From Arthrobacter jiangjiafuii (lineage in GTDB: Bacteria; Actinomycetota; Actinomycetes; Actinomycetales; Micrococcaceae): 64,000 nucleotides of DNA. The DNA lies in the NCBI RefSeq assembly GCF_018622995.1, contig NZ_CP076022.1:2108001-2172000 (forward strand). Reading direction: 5' to 3'. Both the position numbers and the translations under genes were made by a program. Of the stretch, positions 26,255-35,233 are shown piece after piece; within the stretch, counting starts at the first letter, position 1; the number at the start of each line of letters is the position of its first letter. Under the pieces are notes generated by a model. It worked only from the letters and a program-made list of their open reading frames with translations, was not told the origin of the DNA and made no database searches.

Positions 26255-27289
26255 ATGTCAGTCGAGTTGGATTCATCAGCAAAGCAGCAGGCAGCGGAAG
26301 TCGACGGCCGGCTGCGCGGCGACCTGCGGCAGGCACGGCGGGACTTCCTCGTGGCCCTGGAGCCGGTCCGGGCGTCGGTCTACCGCTACTGCCGCAGCCT
26401 CACCCCCAATGTGTGGGACGCCGAGGACCTGCTGCAGGAAACCCTCGCCAAGGCCCTGGCCGACGCATCCCAGCGGCACGAACCCATCACCAACACGCAG
26501 GCGTGGCTGATCCGGATCGCCACGAACACCTGGCTGGACTCCCTCCGACGCAGCGGCAGGACGACCCCGGCTGACTGGACGGATGCAAGCATCGACCTTC
26601 CCGAGGACGCTCCAGTGGACCCCTTGGTCAATCTGGCTGTGGAGGAGGCCCTGCGGCACTTGCTGCTTGCGCTGCCGCCGCGGGAGCGGGCGTGCGTGGT
26701 CCTCAAGGACGTTTTCTCCTACCCTCTGGCTGAGATCGCCGGCATCCTCGACACCACCACCGGAGCCGTGAAGAGCGCCCTGCACCGGGGGCGGGTTGCG
26801 TTGCAGGCGGCACAGGCCGGCAACCGTCCTGCAATCACCGGGTTGGAGGGGCCCGAGGCAGCCCGGCCCACTCCCCATGGGGCGGTGCTGCGGCAGCTGG
26901 CCGACGCGTTTGCCGCCTACGACATCGACGCGATGGTGCGCCTGTTCCTGTCCACTGGCCGGACCGACGTCGTCGGCAACGTCAGCGAAACCGGACACGA
27001 GCAGATCCGCACGGGATCGATGAGCCACACCTTCGGTCCGGACGCCGCCGAACTCTACCGGCCGAGCATCCACTGGTTCGACGGCGAGGAAGTCATCCTC
27101 CTGTGGGAGCGGCCCAAGAACGCCCCGGACTCCCCCGAGGTGGTCGCCGACGTCCTGCGGATCCAATGCGTCGAGGGGGAACCGCTGATCGCCGCGCTGA
27201 ACTGGTACTTCTTTTGCCCCGAGCTCATTGCGGAAGTGGCAGGCGGTTTGGGCCTGCCGTTCAAAACCAACGGTGTCAGTTACTTCTGA
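26255..27289 (+). CDS. ECF-type RNA polymerase sigma factor with a SnoaL-like C-terminal domain
   Basis: This is a 344-residue protein. Region 2 (RYCRSLTPNVWDAEDLLQET and WLIRIATNTWLDSLRR) and region 4 (LPPRERACVVLKDVFSYPL, then TTGAVKSALHRGR) are clear. From ~residue 205 a domain of the NTF2/SnoaL fold follows (RQLADAFAAYDIDAMVRLFL). ECF sigma factors with such tails usually have no separate anti-sigma factor, and the tail modulates activity. None is encoded beside this one. The ATG at 26255 has AAAAGGGGAAG before it. Its regulon is unknown. It converges on the SDR gene. Confidence 0.88.
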   Translation: MSVELDSSAKQQAAEVDGRLRGDLRQARRDFLVALEPVRASVYRYCRSLTPNVWDAEDLLQETLAKALADASQRHEPITNTQAWLIRIATNTWLDSLRRSGRTTPADWTDASIDLPEDAPVDPLVNLAVEEALRHLLLALPPRERACVVLKDVFSYPLAEIAGILDTTTGAVKSALHRGRVALQAAQAGNRPAITGLEGPEAARPTPHGAVLRQLADAFAAYDIDAMVRLFLSTGRTDVVGNVSETGHEQIRTGSMSHTFGPDAAELYRPSIHWFDGEEVILLWERPKNAPDSPEVVADVLRIQCVEGEPLIAALNWYFFCPELIAEVAGGLGLPFKTNGVSYF

Positions 27290-27292
27290 GCA

Positions 27293-28294
27293 TCAATTAA
27301 TCGCAGTCCGGGCCCGTGCTGTCGGGGCCGGCCCGGACTGTTCGGCGGCATCCCGGGCGGCACGGAAGGCCAGGAACGCCTCGCGGCTGGTGTAGGTGGG
27401 GGTAAAGCCGAAGTCTTCCTTCAAGGCCGTGTTGTCCAGCACCGGGCGGTAGCGCAGGAACCGCAGTTGTTCCGGTCCATGCACGGTCAGCTTCAGCCGG
27501 TGCCCCAGCCACAGGGCCGCCCCCAGCACCGGGGCGGGAACCGTGAGTGTCCGGCGGCCCAGCAGTCCGGCGATCTCGCGGACCGTCAGGGCGCCGTCGC
27601 CTGCCACATTAAAAATGCCGCTGCGCCCGGTCACTACGGCGCGGACCATGGCGTCGGCGACGTCGGTGTCCCAGGCAAAGACAAACGGGGACTCGCTGCC
27701 TGCGACCCGCAGCAGCCGCGGTGCGTCGAACAGGGCGGTGATCTGGTTGCGGACCCGCTCGCCCAGGATGGTGCCGATGCGGAAGATGGTCTGCTTCAGC
27801 TCCGGATGCTCCTGCCGGAAGCGGGCCAGTTCCTCCTCGACCAGGCGCTTGTGGTGGCTGTAGGCAAACTCGTCGTTGCCGCGCAGTGCATCGTTTTCCC
27901 GCAGCCAGGCCGGGTTGTCGGGGTGGTAGCCGTAGGCCGCGCCGGAGGAGGAGATGACCACATGCTTTACCCCTGCGTCGATGCAGGCCGCCAGCACGTT
28001 CCGGGAACCGGTCACATCTACGGCGAACTCCTGCTCTCGGGTGGTGTCCTTGCCCGGATTCACGATCGCCGCGAGATGCACTACGGTTTCGATCCGGTGT
28101 TCCGCCAGCAGCCGGCCCACGCCGGGCGAACAAACATCGGCCAGGGCGTAGCTGACCCCGTCCAGGCGGCGCGCCGGGGCAGGTTCGCGGATATCCAGGG
28201 ACAGGACATGGGAGATCTGCGGGTCTTCCAGGAGCCGGGCAACAACCGCGCTGCCGAGGAAGCCGTTGCCTCCGGTGATGCAGACCCGGGTCAT
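27293..28294 (-). CDS. NAD-dependent epimerase/dehydratase (extended SDR)
   Basis: This 333-residue extended short-chain dehydrogenase has the NAD-binding motif ITGGNGFLGSAV, the strand DIREPAPARR, the catalytic Ser in HVVISSSGAAYG and the YxxxK pair in YSHHK. The substrate is not evident; sugar-nucleotide epimerases and steroid dehydrogenases share this pattern. It is the last gene of an FMO-symporter-SDR set. Its start overlaps the symporter stop by 4 bases (28291-28294). A GC-rich inverted repeat lies in its last codons and faces the sigma factor gene. Confidence 0.85.
   Translation of the reverse strand: MTRVCITGGNGFLGSAVVARLLEDPQISHVLSLDIREPAPARRLDGVSYALADVCSPGVGRLLAEHRIETVVHLAAIVNPGKDTTREQEFAVDVTGSRNVLAACIDAGVKHVVISSSGAAYGYHPDNPAWLRENDALRGNDEFAYSHHKRLVEEELARFRQEHPELKQTIFRIGTILGERVRNQITALFDAPRLLRVAGSESPFVFAWDTDVADAMVRAVVTGRSGIFNVAGDGALTVREIAGLLGRRTLTVPAPVLGAALWLGHRLKLTVHGPEQLRFLRYRPVLDNTALKEDFGFTPTYTSREAFLAFRAARDAAEQSGPAPTARARTAIN
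27304..27340. terminator. Inverted repeat at the sigma factor/SDR convergence
   Basis: CAGTCCGGGCC at 27304-27314 and GGCCCGGACTG at 27330-27340 are perfectly complementary with a 15-base loop. The repeat lies inside the last codons of the SDR gene, just past the sigma factor stop. No T-run follows, so a bidirectional terminator role is likely but unproven. Confidence 0.6.
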
Positions 28295-29259
28295 GGGGCT
28301 TCCTTTCGAGCGGTAGGTCCTGGGGTTTCGGTTGTTCCGGGTATGGCGGAGGCCCGGGCTGCTTTACGGGCATCCCGCCGCCGCCACCAAGTGGCCAGCA
28401 GCAGGCCGGCCAGGATGTCCCAGATCCCCCACCAGGCGGCGATCATGGCCATGCCGCCGAGTCCGGCGAAGAAGGTGAGCGTCAGGCCAAGCCCCAGCCC
28501 GGTGTTGCGGGCGCCCACCTCGAAGGCGAAGGCCCTGCGGTCCGGTTCCCCCAGCCGGGCTGCCGCTGCGGTCCAGTATCCGACGGCCAGCGCAACGGCG
28601 TCGTGCAGCAGCACTACCAGGAAAATGGTGCCCAGGTGCTCGCGCAGCGGTCCGAGGTTGCTGGCCGTGCCGGAGATGATGAAGACCAGCAGCGCCACAA
28701 GTCCCACCCGCTGCACCCACGGCAGCGCCTTGGCGGTCAGGGCGGGAAAGCGCCGGGCCAACGGCATGCCGATGGCGAAGGGAACCCCGATGATCAGCAG
28801 CACCTGGACCAGCATCTCGGCACGGTTTAGGGAAAAGTCGCGCATCAGGGCATCGGTGGCCGGGTTCAGCGACGCCCAAAGCGCCACATTCAGCGGCATG
28901 ACCACGATGGCCACCAGGTTCGATACCGCCGTCATTGACGCCGACAGGGCGACGTTGCCTCCGGCCCGGTAGGTCAGCACATTGGAAATTCCGCCCGGCG
29001 GGCAGCACGCCACCAGGATCATGCCCAGCGCGATCGACGCCGGCACGTCCAGCAGCAGGGCAAGCCCGACGGTGACGGCAGGCAGGAGCAAATATTGGGC
29101 GCCGATGCCCAGCACCACCGCCTTGGGATGGCGGGCAACGGTCCGGAAGTCGGACGGGCGGACCTCCAGGGCGATCCCGAGGATGATCAGGGCCAGGACC
29201 GCGTTCAGGACGATCAGCGAGGCGGGGGTGAAGTTCAGTACGACGTCGTCAATGGGCAT
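28291..29259 (-). CDS. Bile acid:sodium symporter (BASS) family transporter
   Basis: This 322-residue membrane protein has about nine or ten hydrophobic helices. ALGMILVACCPPGGISNVLTYRAGGNVALSASM contains the crossover and sodium-binding helix typical of the BASS fold, and FEVGARNTGLGLGLTLTFF is the second characteristic helix. Members import organic anions such as bile acids or keto acids with sodium; the substrate here is not known. The ATG at 29259 overlaps the end of the monooxygenase gene by 11 bases. A TTG at 29268 is a less likely start. Confidence 0.88.
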   Translation of the reverse strand: MPIDDVVLNFTPASLIVLNAVLALIILGIALEVRPSDFRTVARHPKAVVLGIGAQYLLLPAVTVGLALLLDVPASIALGMILVACCPPGGISNVLTYRAGGNVALSASMTAVSNLVAIVVMPLNVALWASLNPATDALMRDFSLNRAEMLVQVLLIIGVPFAIGMPLARRFPALTAKALPWVQRVGLVALLVFIISGTASNLGPLREHLGTIFLVVLLHDAVALAVGYWTAAAARLGEPDRRAFAFEVGARNTGLGLGLTLTFFAGLGGMAMIAAWWGIWDILAGLLLATWWRRRDARKAARASAIPGTTETPGPTARKEAP

Positions 29260-30652
29260 GGGTGCCAACCCCGCCCTGGGTCGCGGCCGCTGGCTGGACC
29301 GCTGGCTGGCCTGTCTGGCCGCCCGGAGGGTCCGCGGGGTGCAGCAGCGCCAGATGGGCGGCGAGTTGCGCCCGGTACGCGTCCTTGTTGACGTAGTAGC
29401 TCATCCGGTCCAATCCGAGGTACTTGTAGCCGCCGGTCATGTCAGGGGATGGTCCGGCGATGGCCTGCCGGAACCCGGCCGCGCGCTGTGGTGCATGGAC
29501 CTGCGCGGCCAGATAAGCGGCTGCGAGTTCTGCCTGCTTGTAGCGGCCCTCCCAGCCCAGACCGGAGGCTTCCACCATGCCCACGACGATCAGGTTTTCC
29601 GCCTGCCGGCTGAACATGTTCAGGTACAGCGACGGCGACGGGCCGTTCCAGCCCAGCTCGGCCCGGTCAAGGAAGGGATAGGAAAGGACGTAGCCGGTGG
29701 AGAGCAGAATCAGGTCATATTCGCGGGCGCTGCCGTCGCGAAAGTGCACCGTGTGACCGTCGAGCCGGGAAATGTCCGGCATCACTTGGAGGTCGCCGTG
29801 GCCCAGGTGGTGCAGGATCAGCGAGTTGACCACCGGATGCGATTCGTAGATCCGGTAGCCCGGTTCGGGGAAGCCAAAGCGGCGGGGATCGCCCGTGAAC
29901 ATCCGCAGCAGCCGCTTGTCGATGAACTGCTTCAGCGGGCGGGGCAGCGGGCGGCCCTGGTTCAGCGTGTCGGTGGGCCGGCCGAAAATGTACTTCGGGA
30001 TGAAGTAGTAACCGCGGCGCACACTGATGTCCACGGCCGCCGCATGGTGCACGGCGTCCACGGCGATGTCGCAGCCGCTGTTGCCGGCACCCACGACCAG
30101 AACGCGCCTGCCGGCCAGGTCGGCGGGGTTCTTGTAGTGCGCCGAGTGCAGGATCTCACCGGAAAAGGTTCCCGGAAACTCGGGCACGAACGGGGTGTGC
30201 AGCGTGCCGGTGGCAACAATCAAGGCACTGAACCTGCCGCTGCCCGCACCGCCGTCGGCACTGCGCCACGACAGCTGCCAGCCGCCGTCGTCCTGCGTGG
30301 CGGCGGTGATCCGTGTCCCGAACCGGATGGAGCCGCGCAGGCCGAAATTGTCTGCGTACCCGCGGAAGTATTCCTGCAGGTGCCGGTGCCCGGGATAGTC
30401 CGGAGTGCCCGCAGGCATGGGATATTCAGCGAACTCGGTAGTGGTTCTGGATGAAATGAGATGGGCGGATTCATACACGGTGCTGGCCGGATTCTCTATG
30501 TTCCAGAGCCCGCCCACATCGGTGTGCTGTTCAAAGCCGACAAACTCCAGCCCCTGCCGGGACAGTGCCCGCATGGCCGCCAGCCCGCTGGGCCCTGCTC
30601 CGATGACAGCGGCCGGCAGTCCCCCGCGTCCTGCCGTAGGTGTTTCCAACAC
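29249..30652 (-). CDS. Flavin-containing monooxygenase (FMO-like)
   Basis: This 467-residue flavoprotein has FAD-binding GAGPSGLAAMRAL at ~residue 18. The FMO identifying sequence is FSGEILHSAHY (FxGxxxHxxxY form), followed directly by the NADPH-binding VVGAGNSGCDIAVDA. The family oxygenates nucleophilic N or S groups or carries out Baeyer-Villiger reactions. It is the first gene of the FMO-BASS-SDR set, suggesting uptake and oxidation of one organic acid or ketone. A promoter-like pair of boxes and a CRP-like palindrome lie upstream. Confidence 0.87.
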   Translation of the reverse strand: MLETPTAGRGGLPAAVIGAGPSGLAAMRALSRQGLEFVGFEQHTDVGGLWNIENPASTVYESAHLISSRTTTEFAEYPMPAGTPDYPGHRHLQEYFRGYADNFGLRGSIRFGTRITAATQDDGGWQLSWRSADGGAGSGRFSALIVATGTLHTPFVPEFPGTFSGEILHSAHYKNPADLAGRRVLVVGAGNSGCDIAVDAVHHAAAVDISVRRGYYFIPKYIFGRPTDTLNQGRPLPRPLKQFIDKRLLRMFTGDPRRFGFPEPGYRIYESHPVVNSLILHHLGHGDLQVMPDISRLDGHTVHFRDGSAREYDLILLSTGYVLSYPFLDRAELGWNGPSPSLYLNMFSRQAENLIVVGMVEASGLGWEGRYKQAELAAAYLAAQVHAPQRAAGFRQAIAGPSPDMTGGYKYLGLDRMSYYVNKDAYRAQLAAHLALLHPADPPGGQTGQPAVQPAAATQGGVGTHAH

Positions 30653-30666
30653 TGGTTCCCGCTTTC

Positions 30667-30680
30667 GTGACCTGCATCAC
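30667..30680. promoter_or_regulatory. CRP/GlxR-like palindrome upstream of the monooxygenase gene
   Basis: GTGA-N6-TCAC at 30667-30680 matches the core of CRP-family sites. It lies between the likely promoter and the ATG at 30652, where binding would repress. Only the core is conserved (the flanks are C and C rather than T and A), so this is a candidate. Confidence 0.5.
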
Positions 30681-30696
30681 CTTTGATGCTGCCAGA

Positions 30697-30725
30697 ACGC
30701 TACCGACCAGGGGGATAAGGGTCAA
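30697..30725 (-). promoter_or_regulatory. Likely promoter of the FMO-BASS-SDR operon
   Basis: On the minus strand TTGACC (30725-30720) and TAGCGT (30702-30697) are spaced by exactly 17 bases, close to the primary sigma pattern of actinobacteria. The start codon is about 45 bases downstream. Confidence 0.6.
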
Positions 30726-30772
30726 ACACCGGCCCCGGCGGGTCGCCGTCGGGCTCCATCGCGGGGACGGCG

Positions 30773-30803
30773 AAGGCCCCGGCGGAAATTCCGCCGGGGC
30801 CCT
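30773..30803 (-). terminator. Hairpin after glpK
   Basis: GGCCCCGGCGG at 30775-30785 pairs perfectly with CCGCCGGGGCC at 30791-30801 around a 5-base AAATT loop. It is 50 bases past the glpK stop. There is no T-run, but the stem is very strong. Confidence 0.75.
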
Positions 30804-30852
30804 CGCCCTGCCGCTGAAACAGGCGCGGTGTGGTTACAACGCGTCCATGTGG

Positions 30853-32373
30853 TTACAGCACGTCGTCGTCGACCCAGTCGAAGGTCCGGGTGACGGCCTT
30901 GGACCACAGGCGCATCTGGCGCTGACGCTCGCTGTCTTCCATCTGCGGGGTCCAGCGCTTGTCTTCCGCCCACTTGGTGGCCAGCTCGTCGGTGTCGTTC
31001 CAGTAGCCAACGGCGAGGCCGGCTGCATAGGCGGCGCCGAGGGCAGTGGTCTCCACGATCTTGGGCCGGACCACGTCGACGCCCAGGATGTCGGCCTGGA
31101 ACTGCATGAGCGCCTCGTTGGCGACCATGCCGCCGTCGACCCGCAGTTCGGTCAGCGGAACGCCGGAGTCTGCGTTCACGGCATCAAGCACCTCGCGCGT
31201 CTGGAAAGCGGTGGCCTCCAGCGCCGCGCGGGCAATGTGGTTCTTGTTCACGAAGCGGGTCAGACCGACAATCGCGCCGCGGGCATCGGAACGCCAGTGC
31301 GGTGCGAACAGGCCGGAGAAGGCCGGAACAATGTAGACGCCGCCGTTGTCGGTGACCTCGTTGGCGAGGGCCTCAACCTCAGGGGCACTCTGGATCATGC
31401 CCAGGTTGTCCCGCAGCCACTGAACCAGTGAACCGGTGACCGCAATGGAGCCTTCAAGGGCGTAGACCGGCTTGGCATCGCCGAGCTGATACGCCACCGT
31501 GGTGATCAGCCCGTTCTCGGAACGGACAATCTCCTCGCCCGTGTTGAAGATCAGGAAGCAGCCGGTGCCATAGGTGTTCTTGGCGGCACCCTGGCCGAAC
31601 GCTGCCTGGCCAAACGTGGCTGCCTGCTGGTCGCCGAGGATGCCGGCAACGGGGGTTTCACGCAGCAGCTGCGACGTGTGAACGGTGCCGTAGACCTCGG
31701 AGGAGGACTTAATCTGGGGCATCATGGACACCGGCACGCCGAAGTCCTTGAGGATCTCCTCGTCCCAGGTCAGGGTTTCCAGGTTCATGAACAGCGTGCG
31801 GGAGGCGTTGGTGACGTCGGTGATGTGCACGCCGCCGTCCGTTCCACCGGTGAGGTTCCAGACGATCCAGGAGTCGGTGTTGCCGAAAAGCAGGTCCCCT
31901 GCTTCGGCACGTTCCCGTGCCCCTTCCACGTTGTCCAGGATCCACTTGATCTTGGTGCCGGAGAAGTAGGTGGCCAGCGGCAGGCCCACGCGGTCCTTGT
32001 AGCGGTCCAGGCCGCCGTCCTTGGCCAGTTCGTTCACGGTCGGCTGGGTGCGGGTGTCCTGCCAGACAATGGCGTTGTAGACCGGCTTACCCGTGGTTTT
32101 GTCCCAGACAACGGCAGTTTCACGCTGGTTGGTGATGCCGACGGCTGCGATGTCGTGGCGGGTCAGGTTCGCCTTCGACAGGGCGGTGCCGACCACCTCG
32201 CGCACATTGGTCCAGATTTCCTCGGGGTCGTGCTCTACCCAGCCCGCACGCGGGAAGATCTGCTCGTGTTCCTTCTGGCCGGTTGAAACGATGTTGCCGT
32301 CGTGGTCAAACACGATCGCACGGCTGCTGGTAGTGCCCTGGTCAATGGCAATGATGTATGTCGAATCAGGCAT
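30853..32373 (-). CDS. glpK: Glycerol kinase
   Basis: GlpK phosphorylates glycerol to glycerol 3-phosphate with ATP. The 506-residue FGGY-family product begins [20 protein letters not shown], and contains [37 protein letters not shown] and the FGGY signature region ([20 protein letters not shown]). It lies downstream of glpF with a ~90-base gap, and the pair provides glycerol uptake and trapping. No glpD or glpR regulator gene is in the window. Confidence 0.95.
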   Translation of the reverse strand: MPDSTYIIAIDQGTTSSRAIVFDHDGNIVSTGQKEHEQIFPRAGWVEHDPEEIWTNVREVVGTALSKANLTRHDIAAVGITNQRETAVVWDKTTGKPVYNAIVWQDTRTQPTVNELAKDGGLDRYKDRVGLPLATYFSGTKIKWILDNVEGARERAEAGDLLFGNTDSWIVWNLTGGTDGGVHITDVTNASRTLFMNLETLTWDEEILKDFGVPVSMMPQIKSSSEVYGTVHTSQLLRETPVAGILGDQQAATFGQAAFGQGAAKNTYGTGCFLIFNTGEEIVRSENGLITTVAYQLGDAKPVYALEGSIAVTGSLVQWLRDNLGMIQSAPEVEALANEVTDNGGVYIVPAFSGLFAPHWRSDARGAIVGLTRFVNKNHIARAALEATAFQTREVLDAVNADSGVPLTELRVDGGMVANEALMQFQADILGVDVVRPKIVETTALGAAYAAGLAVGYWNDTDELATKWAEDKRWTPQMEDSERQRQMRLWSKAVTRTFDWVDDDVL

Positions 32374-32462
32374 GAGTCGCTCCTCTTACAGATAGATGGA
32401 TGGAGGGCGGGATCTTCCGCCCGTAACCGGAACCCCCGGACCGGTCTTCCTGGGAAAAAGTG

Positions 32463-33206
32463 CTAGAGAACCGGCATGGGCAGGCCGTTGAAGACCAGGC
32501 CGGCCAGGACACCGCCGATGATGGGTCCGAGGATCGGCACCCACGAGTAGGACCAGTCGCTGGAGCCCTTGTGGCGGATCGGGAGCAGGGCATGCACGAT
32601 ACGCGGACCAAGGTCACGCGCAGGGTTGATGGCGTATCCCGTCGGCCCGCCGAGCGATGCGCCAATACCGAGCACCAGGAGCGCTACGGCCAGGGGGCCG
32701 ATTTCGTTCGGGGTTCCGCTGAAGGACAGAATCACGAAGACCAGCACGAAGGTGCCGATGACCTCGGTGACAAGGTTCCAGCCGTAGGCGCGGATGGTCG
32801 GGCCGGTGGAGAACACACCAAGGATGTTGGCGGCGTCCGGCTCATCGTCGAACTGCTTCTTGTAGGCCAGCCAGGTCACAAATGCACCGATCATGGCACC
32901 AAGCAACTGCCCTGCCAGGTACACAAGGACGGCCGTGAAACTCATCTCCACGCCGGGCGCCAGTTCGTCTGCCCCGTTGGCAACGAAACCAAGGGTGACG
33001 GCCGGGTTGATATGGGCACCGGACTGCACGGCAACAAAGACACCGGCGAAGACGGCAAGGCCCCAGCCGAAGTTCACCAGCAGGAACCCTCCGCCGTTGC
33101 CCTTCGTTTTGGTCAGTGCCACGTTTGCTACAACTCCGCAGCCGAGCAATATCAGAATTGCCGTTCCCGCGAGCTCACTGAGGAATACCTCACCGAGAGT
33201 CACCAT
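32463..33206 (-). CDS. glpF: Glycerol facilitator/aquaglyceroporin
   Basis: This MIP-family channel for glycerol has ~247 residues, six helices and two NPA boxes: HINPAVTLGF and YAINPARDLGPR. Asp after the second NPA box (NPARD) favours glycerol over water. The ATG at 33206 (MVTLGEVFLSEL) has GGAGAAG 3-9 bases upstream and is preferred to the in-frame ATG at 33218. It precedes glpK in a two-gene operon. Confidence 0.93.
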   Translation of the reverse strand: MVTLGEVFLSELAGTAILILLGCGVVANVALTKTKGNGGGFLLVNFGWGLAVFAGVFVAVQSGAHINPAVTLGFVANGADELAPGVEMSFTAVLVYLAGQLLGAMIGAFVTWLAYKKQFDDEPDAANILGVFSTGPTIRAYGWNLVTEVIGTFVLVFVILSFSGTPNEIGPLAVALLVLGIGASLGGPTGYAINPARDLGPRIVHALLPIRHKGSSDWSYSWVPILGPIIGGVLAGLVFNGLPMPVL

Positions 33207-33321
33207 TGACTTCTCCATCCTTCTGTTCGGGATGATCTGGTCCGGCCTTTCAAACCGGCCCGATACATCTCATTTCACCGGTCCAGGCACCCGTATGGGT
33301 GCACCACCGCTTATGTGTAGT

Positions 33322-33351
33322 AAACCGTACCGTCTAATCTCACAACGGTTT
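33322..33351. promoter_or_regulatory. Inverted repeat upstream of glpF (candidate operator)
   Basis: AAACCGT (33322-33328) and ACGGTTT (33345-33351) form an inverted repeat with a 16-base spacer, in the 270-base gap between divergent glpF and the aldo-keto reductase gene. It may bind a glycerol or carbon regulator. I cannot match it to a defined consensus. Confidence 0.4.
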
Positions 33352-33476
33352 TGATCACACCGCTAAAAATGCCGCGGCCGGGGCAAGAACCACGTAGTCC
33401 TTCGTCAGTTCCGGGTATAAGTCCCGGTCCGGGGGCAATTCCACCCTCGGCGGCCTACCTCGGTAGAGTCTTATGC

Positions 33477-34313
33477 ATGGAACCGGCACCGAAAATCCCG
33501 CTCAACAACGGCGTCCTCATCGATCAGGTGGGCTTTGGCACCTACAAGGTACCGGCCCCCGATGCTGCCGCCCTGGTGACCCGTGCGCTCAACACCGGCT
33601 ACCGCCATGTGGACACCGCCACCCTCTACGGCAACGAAGAGGGTGTGGGCAACGCCATACTGAACTTCACCCGGGACGGCGCTGTTTCCAGGGATGAGAT
33701 CTTCCTTACCACCAAGGTCTGGAACACCGACCAGGGCTACGACCGGACGCTGCGGGCTTTTGATGCGTCGATGGACCGGCTGGGCCTGGACATCCTGGAC
33801 CTGTACCTCATCCACTGGCCCTGCCCGGAGCGCGGACTGTTCGCGGAAACCTACCGTGCCATGGAGGCGCTGTACCGGGACGGACGGGTGCGGGCAATCG
33901 GCGTTTCCAACTTCCAGCCGGACCACCTAAGGCAGCTCCTGGATGCCGCTGACGTGGTTCCGGCCGTCAACCAGGTGGAACTGCACCCCTGGCTGCAGCA
34001 GCGCGAGCTCCGTGCGCTGCACGACGAGCTCGGTATCCGCACTGTTGCCTGGAGCCCGCTGGGCCGCGGCGCCGTCCTGGCCGATCCGGTGGTGGTGAAG
34101 GTTGCCGGGGACCAGGGCATCTCCCCCGCACAGGTGATCCTGCGGTGGCACCTGGAGCAGGGCAATGTCGCCATCCCCAAGGCCAGCTCCCCGGAGCGGA
34201 TCGCCGAGAACCTTGATGTCTTTTCGTTTGAACTGACCGACGCTGCCCGTGATGCCCTTGCCGGACTTGACCGCAATGCCCGCTCCGGCTCGCATCCGGA
34301 CCGGGTGAACTAG
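33477..34313 (+). CDS. Aldo/keto reductase
   Basis: This 278-residue NADPH-dependent oxidoreductase is of the AKR5 type (2,5-diketo-gluconate reductase-like). Asp46 and Tyr51 lie in HVDTATLYGNE, the catalytic Lys in FLTTKVWN and the His in YLIHWPCP. The C-terminal part has WSPLGRGAVL and IPKASSPERIAENLDVF for NADPH binding. The ATG at 33477 fits the family. It heads a plus-strand set with overlapping junctions: its stop shares a base with the next GTG. Confidence 0.9.
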   Translation: MEPAPKIPLNNGVLIDQVGFGTYKVPAPDAAALVTRALNTGYRHVDTATLYGNEEGVGNAILNFTRDGAVSRDEIFLTTKVWNTDQGYDRTLRAFDASMDRLGLDILDLYLIHWPCPERGLFAETYRAMEALYRDGRVRAIGVSNFQPDHLRQLLDAADVVPAVNQVELHPWLQQRELRALHDELGIRTVAWSPLGRGAVLADPVVVKVAGDQGISPAQVILRWHLEQGNVAIPKASSPERIAENLDVFSFELTDAARDALAGLDRNARSGSHPDRVN

Positions 34314-35233
34314 TGAAAAACGCTTCGCCGGCCGGCTCCGCTGGAATCGATTTGACCCGCCGGGCCGAGGTACGGACCTTTACCGTGGCCGGAACGCTCC
34401 AGCACTGCTGGGACTATCCTCCCGTTGAAAACGGGGCGGACGGGCAGCCGCCGATCTTCATGGTCCACGGTTTCCGCGGCGACCACCACGGCCTGCTGCG
34501 CATCGTCGAGGCACTGCCGCAGCACCGGATCCTCGTCCCCGATCTGCCGGGCTTTGGTTCCGCCGATCCGCTGCCGCAGACGCACGACGTCGGCGCTTAC
34601 GCCGGGTTTGTGTCCGCCGCGCTGGCCGGCGGAGTTCCCGGCCTGGGTTCGGACACGGTCCTGCTGGGCCATTCCTTCGGCTCGATCATCGCGTCCCGGG
34701 TCGCGGCCGAACACCCGCAGCTGCTGAGCGAACTGATCCTGGTGAACCCCATCTGCGAGCCTGCCCTGGAAGGATCCAAGGCGATCACCAGCAAGGCCGC
34801 TGAACTGTACTATCTGGCCGCCGCCCGGCTTCCGGAGCGTATCGGCATGGCCCTGCTGCAGCACCGCGCAATTGTGCGGGGTATGAGCATCTTCATGGCC
34901 AAGACCCGTGATCCGGCCCTGCGGCGCTGGATCCACGGCCAGCACCGCGCCTACTTCAGCGCCTTCGCCAACCGTGACGTGGTCCTCGACGCCTTCCGCG
35001 CCTCGATTTCCGCCACCGTTCGGGACGCCGCAGCGCAGCTGAGGATGCCGGTGCTGCTCATCGCCGCCGAACGCGACGACCTCGGATCCGTAGCGGGGCA
35101 GCGGAAACTGGCCGGTCTCATCCCGGACGCCGAGCTGGCGGTGCTGCCCGGCGTCGGTCATCTGGTCCACTATGAGGCCCCGGCCGAGGCCGCAGCACTG
35201 ATCACGGATTTCCTGCAGCGGAGGCACCCATGA
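34313..35233 (+). CDS. Alpha/beta hydrolase
   Basis: This 306-residue alpha/beta hydrolase has an oxyanion segment FMVHGFRGDHHG, nucleophile elbow VLLGHSFGSIIASR and a late His in LPGVGHLVHYEAP. A lid region lies at ~150-220. The substrate is unknown. The GTG at 34313 overlaps the aldo-keto reductase stop by one base and its own stop overlaps the glycosyltransferase ATG (ATGA at 35230). The three genes are thus coupled. Confidence 0.87.
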   Translation: MKNASPAGSAGIDLTRRAEVRTFTVAGTLQHCWDYPPVENGADGQPPIFMVHGFRGDHHGLLRIVEALPQHRILVPDLPGFGSADPLPQTHDVGAYAGFVSAALAGGVPGLGSDTVLLGHSFGSIIASRVAAEHPQLLSELILVNPICEPALEGSKAITSKAAELYYLAAARLPERIGMALLQHRAIVRGMSIFMAKTRDPALRRWIHGQHRAYFSAFANRDVVLDAFRASISATVRDAAAQLRMPVLLIAAERDDLGSVAGQRKLAGLIPDAELAVLPGVGHLVHYEAPAEAAALITDFLQRRHP

